Assembly (NCBI RefSeq): GCF_038593265.1
Contig: NZ_CP151979.1
Location: forward strand, 1,178,001 to 1,242,000
Reading direction: 5' to 3'
DNA: 64,000 nt
From: Ureibacillus sp. FSL W7-1570
GTDB lineage: Bacteria > Bacillota > Bacilli > Bacillales_A > Planococcaceae
The position numbers were made by a program, and so were the translations under genes. Position 1 is the stretch's first letter; the number at the start of each line of letters is the position of its first letter. The notes beneath the pieces are model-generated. The model saw only the letters and a list, made by a program, of their open reading frames with translations. It searched no databases and was not told where the DNA came from. Positions 25,068-34,654 of the stretch are shown here, piece after piece.

Positions 25068-25616
25068 TTATTTGACAATTTTACTGATGGCTTTAAATTC
25101 GTCGCCTTTCGCAATTTGTTGCATTTCAAATAACGCCATTTCCACGCTGGAAAGTTTTGCGCCGCATTGTTTCATTTTCTCAAGGCCAATTTGCGAATTT
25201 ATAGCTGTGCGGGAAGACACGCAATCCGCCAACACTTCGACTTCATAACCGTTTTGAAGCAGATGGGCAGCCGTCTGATATACACAAATATGGGCTTCAA
25301 TTCCCGCAATCAATACCTTTTTGCGGCCTGTCGCTTCCAATGCTTTTACAAACTCCGGCGTGTCGTAAGCGCTGAAGGTGATTTTTTCAATCGGCTTTTC
25401 ATCGGTCAAAAATTGGGAAATTTCTTCAACGGTCGGTCCTAAACCTTTCGGATATTGTTCAAGCCATAAGATGGGCAACCCCAACACTTTCGCCCCTTGC
25501 ACCATTCTGGCGATATTGTCGATCACAAATTCGCTCTTGTCCACAATGCGTGCCAGCTTCCCTTGAATGTCAATCAATACGAGCACTGTGTCTTCTTTTG
25601 TCAACAACTTCCTCAT
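25068..25616 (-). CDS. Isochorismatase-family cysteine hydrolase
   Basis: 182 residues with the family layout: Asp in VLVLIDIQGKLA, a Lys in the middle (EKITFSAYDTPEF region) and nucleophile Cys in VLIAGIEAHICVYQTA preceded by the cis-peptide-like stretch. Resembles the YcaC-like branch; substrate unknown (amide or isochorismate-type). Start uncertain: ATG 25616 directly abuts AAGGGG, whereas TTG 25607 has 9-base spacing. Single-gene unit with its own terminator. Confidence 0.88.
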   Translation of the reverse strand: MRKLLTKEDTVLVLIDIQGKLARIVDKSEFVIDNIARMVQGAKVLGLPILWLEQYPKGLGPTVEEISQFLTDEKPIEKITFSAYDTPEFVKALEATGRKKVLIAGIEAHICVYQTAAHLLQNGYEVEVLADCVSSRTAINSQIGLEKMKQCGAKLSSVEMALFEMQQIAKGDEFKAISKIVK

Positions 25617-25755
25617 CCCCTTTTTTCATTTTCATCATTAATAATTCTACAAAATGGTGAAAAATCCTTGATTTTTGATTTTTTTTTAAAAACCGTGCTT
25701 CCTTTTTGGGATACGTTATAATATTTGTAGCTTTAAAACTTTCTTGAAGAAATGG

Positions 25756-26217
25756 ATGATGAATGTGATTCGTTTAAGTTGGCTTATCAGTTTGGCCATT
25801 TCCTTTTTCGGCTTTCTAATTGTCAATCAACTGTTTGAAGTGCAGCCAAAAGGGGCATCCGGCAATCTGGGATTCATCGGCTTTATTTTCCTGTTTCCTT
25901 TTGTATTGTTGAGCTTGTTCGCCACTTTCCGCTATTTTTTAACCGCTGCCCGCAATGCCAAAAATAGCGTCAAGTGGTTGGGCATTATCAGCGGGATTCT
26001 GCTCACCGGATTTTTCCTATACTTTTTTCTCGACATCAAAAATTCCATCCATGGTTCGATTTGGAAACTGGATCAAGAAACAAGCAGGCTTTACTTCGAC
26101 ATCTACACCTTTGGATTGATTCATACGATCAGCGGTGTATTGGGCGCGTTGTACGGCATCATAAAACCGGCGGCGTTGGAACATGCCCGGGAAACCGGTC
26201 AAACCCCTCCTGAATAA
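25756..26217 (+). CDS. Four-helix membrane protein, unknown function
   Basis: 153 residues: hydrophobic helices near 4-24, 38-58, 72-92 and 113-135, short charged C-terminus (AALEHARETGQTPPE). An upstream TATAAT lies near 25724. The frame is open from TTG 25744; ATG 25756 or 25759 are more usual starts, no strong SD decides. Convergent with pgi with only 6 bases between stops. Family not recognised. Confidence 0.7.
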   Translation: MMNVIRLSWLISLAISFFGFLIVNQLFEVQPKGASGNLGFIGFIFLFPFVLLSLFATFRYFLTAARNAKNSVKWLGIISGILLTGFFLYFFLDIKNSIHGSIWKLDQETSRLYFDIYTFGLIHTISGVLGALYGIIKPAALEHARETGQTPPE

Positions 26218-26223
26218 TTCATT

Positions 26224-27501
26224 CTATTTCTTTTTTAACAGCTCGAGCATTTTTCTTTTATACGCCTCCACCCCCGGCTGATCAAAGGGATTCACTTCAA
26301 TCAGCTTCGCGCTCATGGCACATGCTTTCATAAAGAAATACATCAAATATCCCAAGTGATAAGCATCCAGTTTCTCCATCTCCAGTTGTATGACGGGCAC
26401 CCCGCCTTCTGCATGGGCAAGGGCTGTGCCTTGTTTTGAGGTGGCATTGATTTCGTTGAAAGAACGGCCTGCCAAATAATTTAAACCGTCCTCATTTCTC
26501 GGATCATAAGGAATGATGTAATCGCCTTCAATTTGATTGAAATGAAGGAGTGTTTCAAACAAAATCGGGCTTCCTTCCTGAATGAATTGCCCAATTGCAT
26601 GCAAATCCGTGGAGTAGGTCACACAAGCGGGGAACAATCCCTTTTTTTCTTTCCCTTCGCTTTCCCCAAACAGCTGCATCCACCATTCATGGAATTTCTT
26701 TAATGACGGTTCGAAGGAGGCGAGCAGTTCCACGCAATACCCTTCGTTGTACAACTTATTTCTTATGACGGCGTATTGGTATGCGTGATTTTGGGTCAAA
26801 TCGGCATTTTTCAATTCCAATGCGGCATTTTTGGCTCCATCCATAAACGATCGGATATCGATGCCCGCCACGGCAATCGGCAAAAGTCCGACAGGCGTAA
26901 ATACGGAATACCTGCCCCCGATATCCGGAGGGACGGCAAATCTTTTATATCCCTCTTCGTCCGCTATGGCTTTCAATATGCCTTTTTCCGGATCCGTTGT
27001 CACAATAATCCGTTCCGCCGCTTCTTCCCCATACCGTTTTTCCATGTACAGTCTTAACACGCGGAAGGCTAAAGTCGTCTCCATTGTGCTTCCGGATTTT
27101 GAAATGACATTGATATAGATTTCTTTGCCTTCCAAGTAATGAATTAATTGCTGCAAATAAGAACCGCTCATATGATGGCCGACATAAATGACTTCCGTTC
27201 CTTTTTCCAAAACGCCAAAGTAGGGGGTTAATGCTTCCTGAACCGCACGGGCGCCTAAAAAAGAGCCTCCAATCCCGATGACGACGAACACATCCGCCTC
27301 CATGCAAATTTCATCTTTCAGCTTTTCAATTGAATTGAAGAGTTCTTCATGATCCATCAAAGGATAATTGATCCATCCCGTCATATCATTGGAAGTTTCC
27401 AATTCATCATGGATTTTTTCCACACGCTCTTTATATGAAGCTATATCCATATCATCGAATATACAATTCAATAAATTTGTATGCACTGAATAAGTATTCA
27501 A
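26224..27501 (-). CDS. pgi: Glucose-6-phosphate isomerase
   Basis: 425-residue glycolytic isomerase (glucose-6-P to fructose-6-P). Recognisable blocks: VVIGIGGSFLGARAVQEAL, NVISKSGSTMETTLAF (sugar-phosphate site), PDIGGRYSVFTPVGLLPIAV, WWMQLFGESEGKEKKGLFP (catalytic Glu) and NPFDQPGVEAYK (near the catalytic Lys). Shorter than the roughly 450-residue Bacillus enzyme, mainly by a shorter N-terminus and trimmed loops. The start is TTG 27501 with SD ATGAGG 8 bases upstream. Followed in the same direction from galU, so hexose-phosphate and UDP-glucose synthesis are adjacent. Confidence 0.95.
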   Translation of the reverse strand: MNTYSVHTNLLNCIFDDMDIASYKERVEKIHDELETSNDMTGWINYPLMDHEELFNSIEKLKDEICMEADVFVVIGIGGSFLGARAVQEALTPYFGVLEKGTEVIYVGHHMSGSYLQQLIHYLEGKEIYINVISKSGSTMETTLAFRVLRLYMEKRYGEEAAERIIVTTDPEKGILKAIADEEGYKRFAVPPDIGGRYSVFTPVGLLPIAVAGIDIRSFMDGAKNAALELKNADLTQNHAYQYAVIRNKLYNEGYCVELLASFEPSLKKFHEWWMQLFGESEGKEKKGLFPACVTYSTDLHAIGQFIQEGSPILFETLLHFNQIEGDYIIPYDPRNEDGLNYLAGRSFNEINATSKQGTALAHAEGGVPVIQLEMEKLDAYHLGYLMYFFMKACAMSAKLIEVNPFDQPGVEAYKRKMLELLKKK

Positions 27502-27603
27502 TGGAATTGCCTCATTTCTCCTTCAAATTTGATAAGGAACTAGCCAATCATTGAAAACAATTTCATGCACCGTCTGTTTCATCATACTGTTAAAGAAAAC
27601 CAT

Positions 27604-28497
27604 TTATTCATTTGAAGCTGCATGTACGGAAAGCTCTTGCGCCTTTTTGATTATGAACCGTCCCACTTCCTCCCTCAAATCTTCCCGCTGGAGCGCAAAA
27701 TCGATGGTTGTTTCGATAAAACCCAGCGGATTGCCGACATCATAGCGTTTTCCTTCAAATCGGTACGCAAACACCCGTTGAATCGTATTCAATTCTTCAA
27801 TTGCATCCGTTAATTGAATTTCCCCGCCAATTCCCGCTTTCTTTTGTTCCAAGAATCGGAAAATTTCAGGGGTCAAAATGTAACGGCCGATAATCGCGTA
27901 ATTGGAAGGCGCTTGTTCTTTCGCCGGTTTTTCAACAAATTTTTTGACTTGCATCAAAGGGGAATCGGTCGAAACGGGATCGATGACACCGTACCGGTGA
28001 ATTTCACTCTCGGGCACTTCCATCACCGCAATGACGCTGGAAAAGGTTTTCTCATATTGATCGATCAATTGCTTCAAACAAGGAACTTCGCTTTGGACAA
28101 TATCATCGCCGAGCAATACAGCGAAAGGTTCATCTCCAATAAATTTACGTGCACACCAAACCGCATGTCCCAGACCCAGGGGTTGTTTTTGGCGGATATA
28201 GTGAATATCGATGTCTGATGTGACACGCACTTTTTCCAACAGATCGAATTTCTTCTTTTCTATTAAATTCGCTTCCAATTCAAATGCATGGTCAAAATGG
28301 TCTTCGATCGCCCGTTTTCCTTTACCGGTAACGATCATAATATCTTCAATGCCCGAAGCGATGGCTTCTTCCACGATATATTGAATGGTCGGTTTATCGA
28401 CAATCGGCAACATCTCTTTCGGCATGGCTTTCGTTACAGGCAAAAAACGGGTTCCTAATCCCGCTGCCGGAATGATTGCTTTTCGTATCTTTTTCAA
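27604..28497 (-). CDS. galU: UTP-glucose-1-phosphate uridylyltransferase
   Basis: 297 residues, the usual size. Contains the nucleotidyltransferase N-terminus [37 protein letters not shown], the middle motif LGDDIV and [22 protein letters not shown]. Makes UDP-glucose for glycolipid and wall polymer synthesis. The start is TTG 28497 with upstream GGAG; no in-frame ATG nearby. Upstream of pgi in the same orientation. Confidence 0.95.
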   Translation of the reverse strand: MKKIRKAIIPAAGLGTRFLPVTKAMPKEMLPIVDKPTIQYIVEEAIASGIEDIMIVTGKGKRAIEDHFDHAFELEANLIEKKKFDLLEKVRVTSDIDIHYIRQKQPLGLGHAVWCARKFIGDEPFAVLLGDDIVQSEVPCLKQLIDQYEKTFSSVIAVMEVPESEIHRYGVIDPVSTDSPLMQVKKFVEKPAKEQAPSNYAIIGRYILTPEIFRFLEQKKAGIGGEIQLTDAIEELNTIQRVFAYRFEGKRYDVGNPLGFIETTIDFALQREDLREEVGRFIIKKAQELSVHAASNE

Positions 28498-28582
28498 GCC
28501 CTCTCACTCCTTATACCTTTGGTTAACAAAATTATACAATAATTTACCAGTTCCCTCATAGCACAGGCAAACGGCCCATAAA

Positions 28583-28613
28583 AGAAAAAAGGCTGGAATC
28601 AGCTCCAGCCTTT
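28583..28613 (-). terminator. pheT terminator
   Basis: 10-bp stem AAAGGCTGGA/TCCAGCCTTT with 6-base loop and a T-run on the minus strand, 32 bases after the pheT stop. Confidence 0.85.
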
Positions 28614-28644
28614 GAATGTCACTTTGTTACAATTTGTGTAAGTT

Positions 28645-31050
28645 TTATCGGATTGTCGCACCGGCTTCTTCCAAAGCTTTCCACACTTTTTCATGGGCAT
28701 TTGCCACTTCTTCATCCGTAAGGGTTCTTTCCGGATTGAAGTATGTCAATGTGAAGGCGACGGATTTTTTGCCTGCCTCGATATTCTCTCCTTCATATAC
28801 ATCAAATACTTTTACCGCTTTTAACAACTTCGTGCCCGCTTTGCGGATAATCGATTCAAGTTCTCCGGCGGAAACCGCTCTGTCCACTTCCACAGCAATG
28901 TCACGCGTCACCATCGGGAAGCGTGGAACCGGTTCGTATTCAACGCCTTTCGCTTCAGCACGCAATAAAGCATGTAAATTCAACTCTGCTACATACGTTT
29001 CTTTTAAATCCCATGCTTTTCGTTCTGCCGGATGAAGGCCGCCGATAATTCCTACCCGTTCACCGTCCAGTAAAATGTTTGCCGTTTGACCTGGATGAAG
29101 TCCTTCCATCGTTCCTTTTTCATAGGTAATGCGTTCTGTTAAACCTAATTTTTCGATTAATCCTTCCACAATGCCTTTTGCCACAAAGAAATCAACATTG
29201 CGTTTATCTCCGAGCCATGCATCATCCACCCATTTGCCGGTGATGACAAAGGCCGCATGCTCCTCTTCAAATGGCAAACCTTCCTCTGTTTTGCCAAGGA
29301 ATACAGAGCCGATTTCATATAAACATGCGGAATCCGCTTGGCGTGCCATGTTGTAGCTTGCCGCCTGCAACAAATGAGGAATCAAGCTTTGGCGCAATGT
29401 TGTGCGGTCTTCGCTCATCGGCATCAACAATTTGGTCGTTTCTTCTTTTTTCAACGCAAACTTTTGGGACCATTCTTCAGAAGTCAAGGAATATGTGACC
29501 GCTTGATAGAGGCCGGCACCCTCCAAGAAATTGCGGACAATACGGCGCTTTTCTTGATAAGGGGTCAAACCGCCCACTTGTGTTTTCCCTTCAGGCAATG
29601 TCATTGGAATTTCATCATAACCATAGAGTCTTGCAATTTCTTCAATAATATCCTCTTCAATTTTGATGTCTTGTCGGCGAGTCGGCACATCAATGACCAA
29701 TAAACCCCGTTTCGCTTCCACATCGAACTTTAATCGTTCCAAGATGGAAATCATATCTTCCAGCGAAATTTTCATGCCCAATTTTGTATTAATGTCATCC
29801 GGTGAAATGACAATGCGCGCTGGCGTTTTATCGAGTTCATCCACAAGCACGGTTCCTTCCAGCACTTCTCCGCCAGCCAATGCGCAAATCAGTTGTGCTG
29901 CCCGTTCTTGGGCTTCCAAAACCCGGTTCGGATCGACGCCTTTTTCAAAACGCACGGATGAGTCGGAACGCAATCCCAGATCTTTGGATGTGCGGCGAAC
30001 GGATAAACCGTCAAAATAAGCCGCTTCAAGAACAACCGTTGTCGTGCTTTCCGTCACTTCTGAGTTGGCTCCTCCCATCACTCCTGCAACGGCAACCGGT
30101 TCTTTTCCATTTGTAATGACCAAATGGTGGCTTTGAAGTGTACGTTCCTGATCGTCCAAAGTGACAATTTTTTCACCTTCATTTGCCAAACGGACGACGA
30201 TTTCCCCTGTTCCTAATGAATCGTAGTCAAACGCGTGAAGGGGTTGGCCATATTCGAGCAATACGTAGTTTGTAATATCGACAACGTTATTGTGGGGACG
30301 AACGCCCGCAGCCATTAAATAGTGCTGCAACCATAATGGCGATTCCGCCACTTTGACATTTTTTATGACTTTTGCAGCATATAATGGGTTTTCTTTCGTC
30401 GCATCCACCCGCACTTTAATATAATCTTCCGCTTTTTCCTTTGCAGTTGCATATTGGATTTCGGGCAATTTCACATCTTGTGACAAAATGGCCCCCACTT
30501 CATAGGCGACTCCAAGCATGGAAAGGGCATCGGAACGGTTTGGTGTCAAGTCAAGCTCCAGCACTGTATCCCGAAGTCCAAGAATTTCCAGCGCATCGGA
30601 ACCAGGCACTGCATCATCAGGCAATACATAAATGCCATCCGCATACGCTTTTGGCACAACGCGGCCTTCAACGCCCAGCTCTTGCAAGGAGCAAATCATT
30701 CCGTTCGATTCTTGGCCGCGCATTTTCGCTTTTTTAATTTTGATGCCTCCAGGAAGTTTGGCGCCAGGCAACGCCACGATGACTTTTTGTCCTGCCGCCA
30801 CGTTTGGCGCGCCGCAAATGATCTGTCTTACATCCGTTCCGACATCCACTTGGCAAACGCTCAATTTGTCGGCATCCGGATGTTTTTCTTTTGAAAGGAC
30901 ATGACCAACCACAATATTCGTCATGCCTTGCGAACGGTCGATGACGGAATCGACTTCAATTCCGGCACGCGTGATTTTTTCCGCCAATTCTTCCGGAGTT
31001 AACCCTTGTATATCGACATATTCTTGCAACCATTTTAATGAAACTAACAT
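28645..31050 (-). CDS. pheT: Phenylalanyl-tRNA synthetase beta subunit
   Basis: 801 residues: N-terminal EMAP/tRNA-binding fold (VVGHVLSKEKHPDADKLSVCQVD), B3/B4 editing domain, B5 domain and C-terminal anticodon-binding FDX domain (RFPMVTRDIAVEVDR). Forms the alpha2-beta2 enzyme with PheS. Start ATG 31050 (MLVSLKWLQEY, the conserved N-terminus) lies 12 bases after pheS. Expressed from the T-box-controlled pheS promoter. Confidence 0.98.
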   Translation of the reverse strand: MLVSLKWLQEYVDIQGLTPEELAEKITRAGIEVDSVIDRSQGMTNIVVGHVLSKEKHPDADKLSVCQVDVGTDVRQIICGAPNVAAGQKVIVALPGAKLPGGIKIKKAKMRGQESNGMICSLQELGVEGRVVPKAYADGIYVLPDDAVPGSDALEILGLRDTVLELDLTPNRSDALSMLGVAYEVGAILSQDVKLPEIQYATAKEKAEDYIKVRVDATKENPLYAAKVIKNVKVAESPLWLQHYLMAAGVRPHNNVVDITNYVLLEYGQPLHAFDYDSLGTGEIVVRLANEGEKIVTLDDQERTLQSHHLVITNGKEPVAVAGVMGGANSEVTESTTTVVLEAAYFDGLSVRRTSKDLGLRSDSSVRFEKGVDPNRVLEAQERAAQLICALAGGEVLEGTVLVDELDKTPARIVISPDDINTKLGMKISLEDMISILERLKFDVEAKRGLLVIDVPTRRQDIKIEEDIIEEIARLYGYDEIPMTLPEGKTQVGGLTPYQEKRRIVRNFLEGAGLYQAVTYSLTSEEWSQKFALKKEETTKLLMPMSEDRTTLRQSLIPHLLQAASYNMARQADSACLYEIGSVFLGKTEEGLPFEEEHAAFVITGKWVDDAWLGDKRNVDFFVAKGIVEGLIEKLGLTERITYEKGTMEGLHPGQTANILLDGERVGIIGGLHPAERKAWDLKETYVAELNLHALLRAEAKGVEYEPVPRFPMVTRDIAVEVDRAVSAGELESIIRKAGTKLLKAVKVFDVYEGENIEAGKKSVAFTLTYFNPERTLTDEEVANAHEKVWKALEEAGATIR

Positions 31051-31062
31051 ATTGTTACCCCC

Positions 31063-32100
31063 TTACCCTTCTGTACGTCGGAATTGTGATAAGAATCGGA
31101 TGTCATCGATATAGAAGTTTCGGATATCTTCCACACCGTACTTCAGCATTGCAATACGCTCTACACCAATTCCAAAGGCAAAACCGGAGAATTTTTTCGG
31201 ATCATAACCGCCCATTTCAAGCACGTTTGGATGAACCATGCCGGCACCCAAAATTTCGATCCATCCTGTATGTTTACATACATTGCATCCATTTCCTCCG
31301 CAGCGGAAGCAGGAAATATCCATTTCAACGGATGGTTCAGTGAATGGGAAGAAACTTGGACGCAAGCGGATTTCCCGATCCTCGCCAAACATTTTTTTCG
31401 CCAGTTTATCCAGCGTACCTTTCAAATCGCTCATGCGGATATTTTCGCCGACCACAAGCCCTTCAATTTGCATAAATTGGTGGGAGTGAGTGGCATCATC
31501 CGTGTCACGGCGATACACTTTTCCAGGACAGATAATGCGGAACGGTTTTCCCTGTTTCGCAAGCATTGTTCTTGCTTGCACAGGAGAAGTATGGGTGCGG
31601 AGCAACGTTTCCTCCGTAATATAGAACGTATCCTGCATATCGCGGGCAGGGTGACCCTTTGGCAAGTTCAACGCTTCGAAGTTGAAATAGTCCGTTTCCA
31701 CTTCCGGACCTTCCGCCACTTCATAGCCCATGGAAATGAATAAATCTTCCAATTCTTCAACGACACGTGTCAAAGGATGTCTGTTTCCAACCCGAACTTT
31801 GCGTCCAGGTAGCGTTACATCCACTGATTCCTTTTCCAACTGCTCTTGAATTTGTTGTTCTTCCAAAACTTTTGCCCGCTGTTCCAATTCTTGCGTAACC
31901 TTTTCACGCACCGTATTGGCAAGCGCCCCGATTTTCGGACGCTCTTCCGGGGAAAGTTTCCCCATACCTTTCAACACTTCCGTGATGGAGCCTTTTTTTC
32001 CTAAGAACTTTACGCGAATATCATTCAATTCTTTCAGGTTCGTACAAGCAGCAATTTGTTCAATGGCTTCTTGCTCGATTTGTTTGAGTTGCTGTTCCAT
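31063..32100 (-). CDS. pheS: Phenylalanyl-tRNA synthetase alpha subunit
   Basis: 345-residue class II synthetase catalytic subunit. It has N-terminal coiled-coil arms, motif 2 ([11 protein letters not shown] ... [31 protein letters not shown]) and motif 3 ([17 protein letters not shown]). Two adjacent ATGs follow AAGGAGG; 32100 has 7-base spacing and matches the usual N-terminus [10 protein letters not shown], while 32103 is close. Preceded by a Phe T-box leader. Confidence 0.98.
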   Translation of the reverse strand: MEQQLKQIEQEAIEQIAACTNLKELNDIRVKFLGKKGSITEVLKGMGKLSPEERPKIGALANTVREKVTQELEQRAKVLEEQQIQEQLEKESVDVTLPGRKVRVGNRHPLTRVVEELEDLFISMGYEVAEGPEVETDYFNFEALNLPKGHPARDMQDTFYITEETLLRTHTSPVQARTMLAKQGKPFRIICPGKVYRRDTDDATHSHQFMQIEGLVVGENIRMSDLKGTLDKLAKKMFGEDREIRLRPSFFPFTEPSVEMDISCFRCGGNGCNVCKHTGWIEILGAGMVHPNVLEMGGYDPKKFSGFAFGIGVERIAMLKYGVEDIRNFYIDDIRFLSQFRRTEG

Positions 32101-32204
32101 CATGTAACCTCCTTAAAATTTTTGATTCATCCCAAAATGACGGATTTTTATATGACCTTTATTTAAGAACTTGATGCCGTGTTTTGTAAAAGAATTGACG
32201 TTTG

Positions 32205-32490
32205 CCCAAATAAAAAAACCCCGCCCCAATCAAGGGACGAGGAACATTCGCGGTACCACCCTAGTTATTGCAAAAATGCAATCACTTCATTGACATAACG
32301 GCATTGGCCGGCAATCCTTTACAGAGAAAATTCTCTGGTCCCGGATGCTGCTTGCGGGGTGAACTTCAATATTCCGCTGCATGCATAAGCTCTCAGTCTG
32401 GACTTATGCTCCCTGATATGCAGCTGGTGAATATTTACTCTTCCCGCTCCAAACGCATTTGACCATATTTGATTCATGTGGAAAAATCTT
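32205..32490 (-). promoter_or_regulatory. T-box riboswitch leader of pheST
   Basis: Minus-strand leader containing the conserved T-box GGGTGGTACCGCG (32249-32261). The terminator (GC-rich stem 32219-32242 then seven T) lies just downstream, so read-through depends on uncharged tRNA. A TTC codon in the leader (GAAGTTCACC) is a candidate Phe specifier, though I did not fold stem I. Accounts for most of the 520-base gap between pheS and the methyltransferase gene. Confidence 0.92.
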
Positions 32491-32495
32491 AGTTT

Positions 32496-32524
32496 ATTCT
32501 ACGATAAATCGGCAGTTCTTTCAA
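32496..32524 (-). promoter_or_regulatory. Sigma-A promoter of pheST
   Basis: On the minus strand TTGAAA (32519-32524), 17 bases, TAGAAT (32496-32501), just upstream of the T-box leader. Confidence 0.75.
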
Positions 32525-32620
32525 GTAGTTCCATTGTCTCTCTATAATTCGTCCATTACAACAGCCTATCAAATAACGTTCACTTTTTCTCCGACTGGAA
32601 ACAGAAATACACGTCCATTG

Positions 32621-33382
32621 TTATTCCATGAATTTATACAACAATATACCGGTTGCAACAGCCACGTTCAATGATTCCGCTTGTCCAAAAATCGGAATTA
32701 CCACATTTTGATCCGTTTTCTCCAACAGCGCCTGATGAACACCGCTGCCTTCATTTCCCACTAACAAGGCAAAACTTTCCGTTTTATCCAGCTTTCTGTA
32801 ATCAACCGCATTTTCAAGAGCCGTACCGAAAACCGGAATATGGCGCTCTTTTAATTTTTCTATCCATTCCGCCAAATTTCCCCTAATGACAGGCAAATGG
32901 AAATGGGAGCCTTGGGCTGAACGCAAAGTTTTTGGATTGTATAAGTCGGCACACCCTTTTCCTAAAATGACCGCATCAATTCCACAAGCATCCGCAGTGC
33001 GGATCATGGTGCCGATATTGCCTGGATCTTGCACGCTGTCAACGAGCAGCAATTTGCTCCATTTTGCCTGTTCAGATCCGGAAATCTCCCGCTGCTTACA
33101 ATGGGCGAAAATCCCTTGGGAAGTTTCCGTTTCGGCAATCTCCTTCGCAACGGAATCCGTCACTTCCACAAGGTAGACATCGTCCAATGACCATTCCCGG
33201 GGAATTTCAACATCTTCCCGTTTAATGATGTGGATCACTTGGTCCTTGTTTTTTAAAGCCTCTTCCGTCAAATGAAAACCTTCCACTATATATTCTCCGG
33301 TTTTATCCCGTTCTTTTTTTGCGGAAACAAGTTTTTTCCAATGCTTCACTAATGCATTCTGCTTCGATTCAATCCGTTTCAT
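32621..33382 (-). CDS. SpoU/TrmH-family RNA 2'-O-methyltransferase (YsgA-like)
   Basis: 253 residues: N-terminal L30e-like substrate-binding domain, then the knotted SPOUT catalytic domain with LVDSVQDPGNIGTMIRTADACG (motif 1), LLVGNEGSGV (motif 2) and IPIFGQAESLNVAVATGILLY (motif 3). It likely methylates a ribose in rRNA or tRNA; the target is not identifiable. Located upstream of pheS as ysgA is in Bacillus. Confidence 0.93.
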   Translation of the reverse strand: MKRIESKQNALVKHWKKLVSAKKERDKTGEYIVEGFHLTEEALKNKDQVIHIIKREDVEIPREWSLDDVYLVEVTDSVAKEIAETETSQGIFAHCKQREISGSEQAKWSKLLLVDSVQDPGNIGTMIRTADACGIDAVILGKGCADLYNPKTLRSAQGSHFHLPVIRGNLAEWIEKLKERHIPVFGTALENAVDYRKLDKTESFALLVGNEGSGVHQALLEKTDQNVVIPIFGQAESLNVAVATGILLYKFME

Positions 33383-33398
33383 CCAATAAAGACCGCCT

Positions 33399-34517
33399 TT
33401 ATTTCATGTTTTTGATTTCCTGATCTATTTTGATTAATGCGTTGCCGAGCTGTTCAATTTCTTCTTCCGTTGTATCCATCCCAAAGGAGATGCGGAAAAA
33501 TCTGCGGGCTTCCGATAAACTGCGACCCATCGCAAGAATCGCCTTCGTTCCGGATTTGCTGTTGATGTCGCAGGCACTTCCCGTGGAAATGCAGATTCCT
33601 TCTTCATTCAGGCGCAGCATCACATATTGCCCTTCCGCCCCTTTCATGCACAAACCGCAAATGCTCGGAAGTTGATGGGCCTCGTCCGATTCGATAAAGT
33701 AACAATTTGTCTTTTGAATCGCTTCTTTCAATTGATGGCGCAATTTCCAAAACTTATTTATATCATATTTATAATGTTCCACGCTTGTTGCAAAAGCAAA
33801 AATGGCCGGCGTATCCACCGTGCCGCCTCTCAACCCTCTTTCATGGGTTACCCCTGGAAAAAGAGGCAAAATTCTTCTTCGCGGATTTAAATATACCGCA
33901 CCGCAGCCTTTTGGACCACCAATTTTATGGGCGGACACGGTGATGGCATCCACATGTTTTGAAAATGACTTTATATCCAACTTGCAAAAAGATTGAACAC
34001 AATCTACATGATAGGGAATGTTGTATTTTTGTGCAACCTTTGCAATTTCCGCCACTGGTTGAATGGAGCCGATTTCCGAATTGACGTGTTGAATGGAAAT
34101 CAGGACGGTATCAGGACGGACCGTTTTTTCCAGCAAATCCACATCAATCGTCCCCTGTTCCGTCAGCGGCAGTCTCGTAATTTCGTAACCTTCCCGCTCC
34201 AGTGTATTCATTGCCGCATGGACGCTCGTATGTTCCGCGCTTGAAGTGATGACATGCTTTCCTTGTCCTGCACGGGCCAATGATAAAATCGCCAAAATAT
34301 TGCCTTCCGTTCCGCCTCCTGTAAAAATGACGCCATCCCGATTGACGCCCAATTTTTCGGCGATGGCATCCCTCGATTTTTCCAACAGGAACACTGCTTT
34401 TCCTCCCGCATCGTGCAAACTTGATGTATTTCCGTATACTTCCTTTGCGGCAATGCCATATGCCTCTATGCTTACATCCAGCATTGGCGTTGTTGCGGCA
34501 TAATCCAAATAAATCAT
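33399..34517 (-). CDS. nifS: Cysteine desulfurase of the NAD-biosynthesis locus
   Basis: 372-residue PLP enzyme. It has the N-terminus MIYLDYAATTPM, HTSVHAAM, the PLP lysine in ITVSAHKIGGPKGCGAVYL, and the active-site loop Cys in CISTGSACDINSKSGT. ATG 34517 is chosen since the upstream in-frame residues are not family-like. Divergent from nadBCA. In Bacillus this NifS supplies sulfur for the Fe-S cluster of NadA, and the clustering supports the same role. Confidence 0.95.
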   Translation of the reverse strand: MIYLDYAATTPMLDVSIEAYGIAAKEVYGNTSSLHDAGGKAVFLLEKSRDAIAEKLGVNRDGVIFTGGGTEGNILAILSLARAGQGKHVITSSAEHTSVHAAMNTLEREGYEITRLPLTEQGTIDVDLLEKTVRPDTVLISIQHVNSEIGSIQPVAEIAKVAQKYNIPYHVDCVQSFCKLDIKSFSKHVDAITVSAHKIGGPKGCGAVYLNPRRRILPLFPGVTHERGLRGGTVDTPAIFAFATSVEHYKYDINKFWKLRHQLKEAIQKTNCYFIESDEAHQLPSICGLCMKGAEGQYVMLRLNEEGICISTGSACDINSKSGTKAILAMGRSLSEARRFFRISFGMDTTEEEIEQLGNALIKIDQEIKNMK

Positions 34518-34618
34518 GACTATTCCCCGTTTCTGCAAAAATTATGAACCATTAGCATACTTTACATACCCAATTTTCTATGTGCAAATGCTTGTTTTAT
34601 CCTTTATTTTATGTAAAT

Positions 34619-34640
34619 ATAAGTGTCAAGACAACTGTAA
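34619..34640. promoter_or_regulatory. Candidate NiaR (YrxA) operator upstream of nadB
   Basis: AAGTGTCAAGACAACTGTAA (34621-34640) reads on the other strand as ACAGTTGTCTTGACACTT, resembling from memory the NiaR motif built around TGTCTTGACA. It is located between the divergent nifS and nadB genes and just upstream of the nadB SD. Confidence 0.45.
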
Positions 34641-34654
34641 AGAAGGTAGCAATC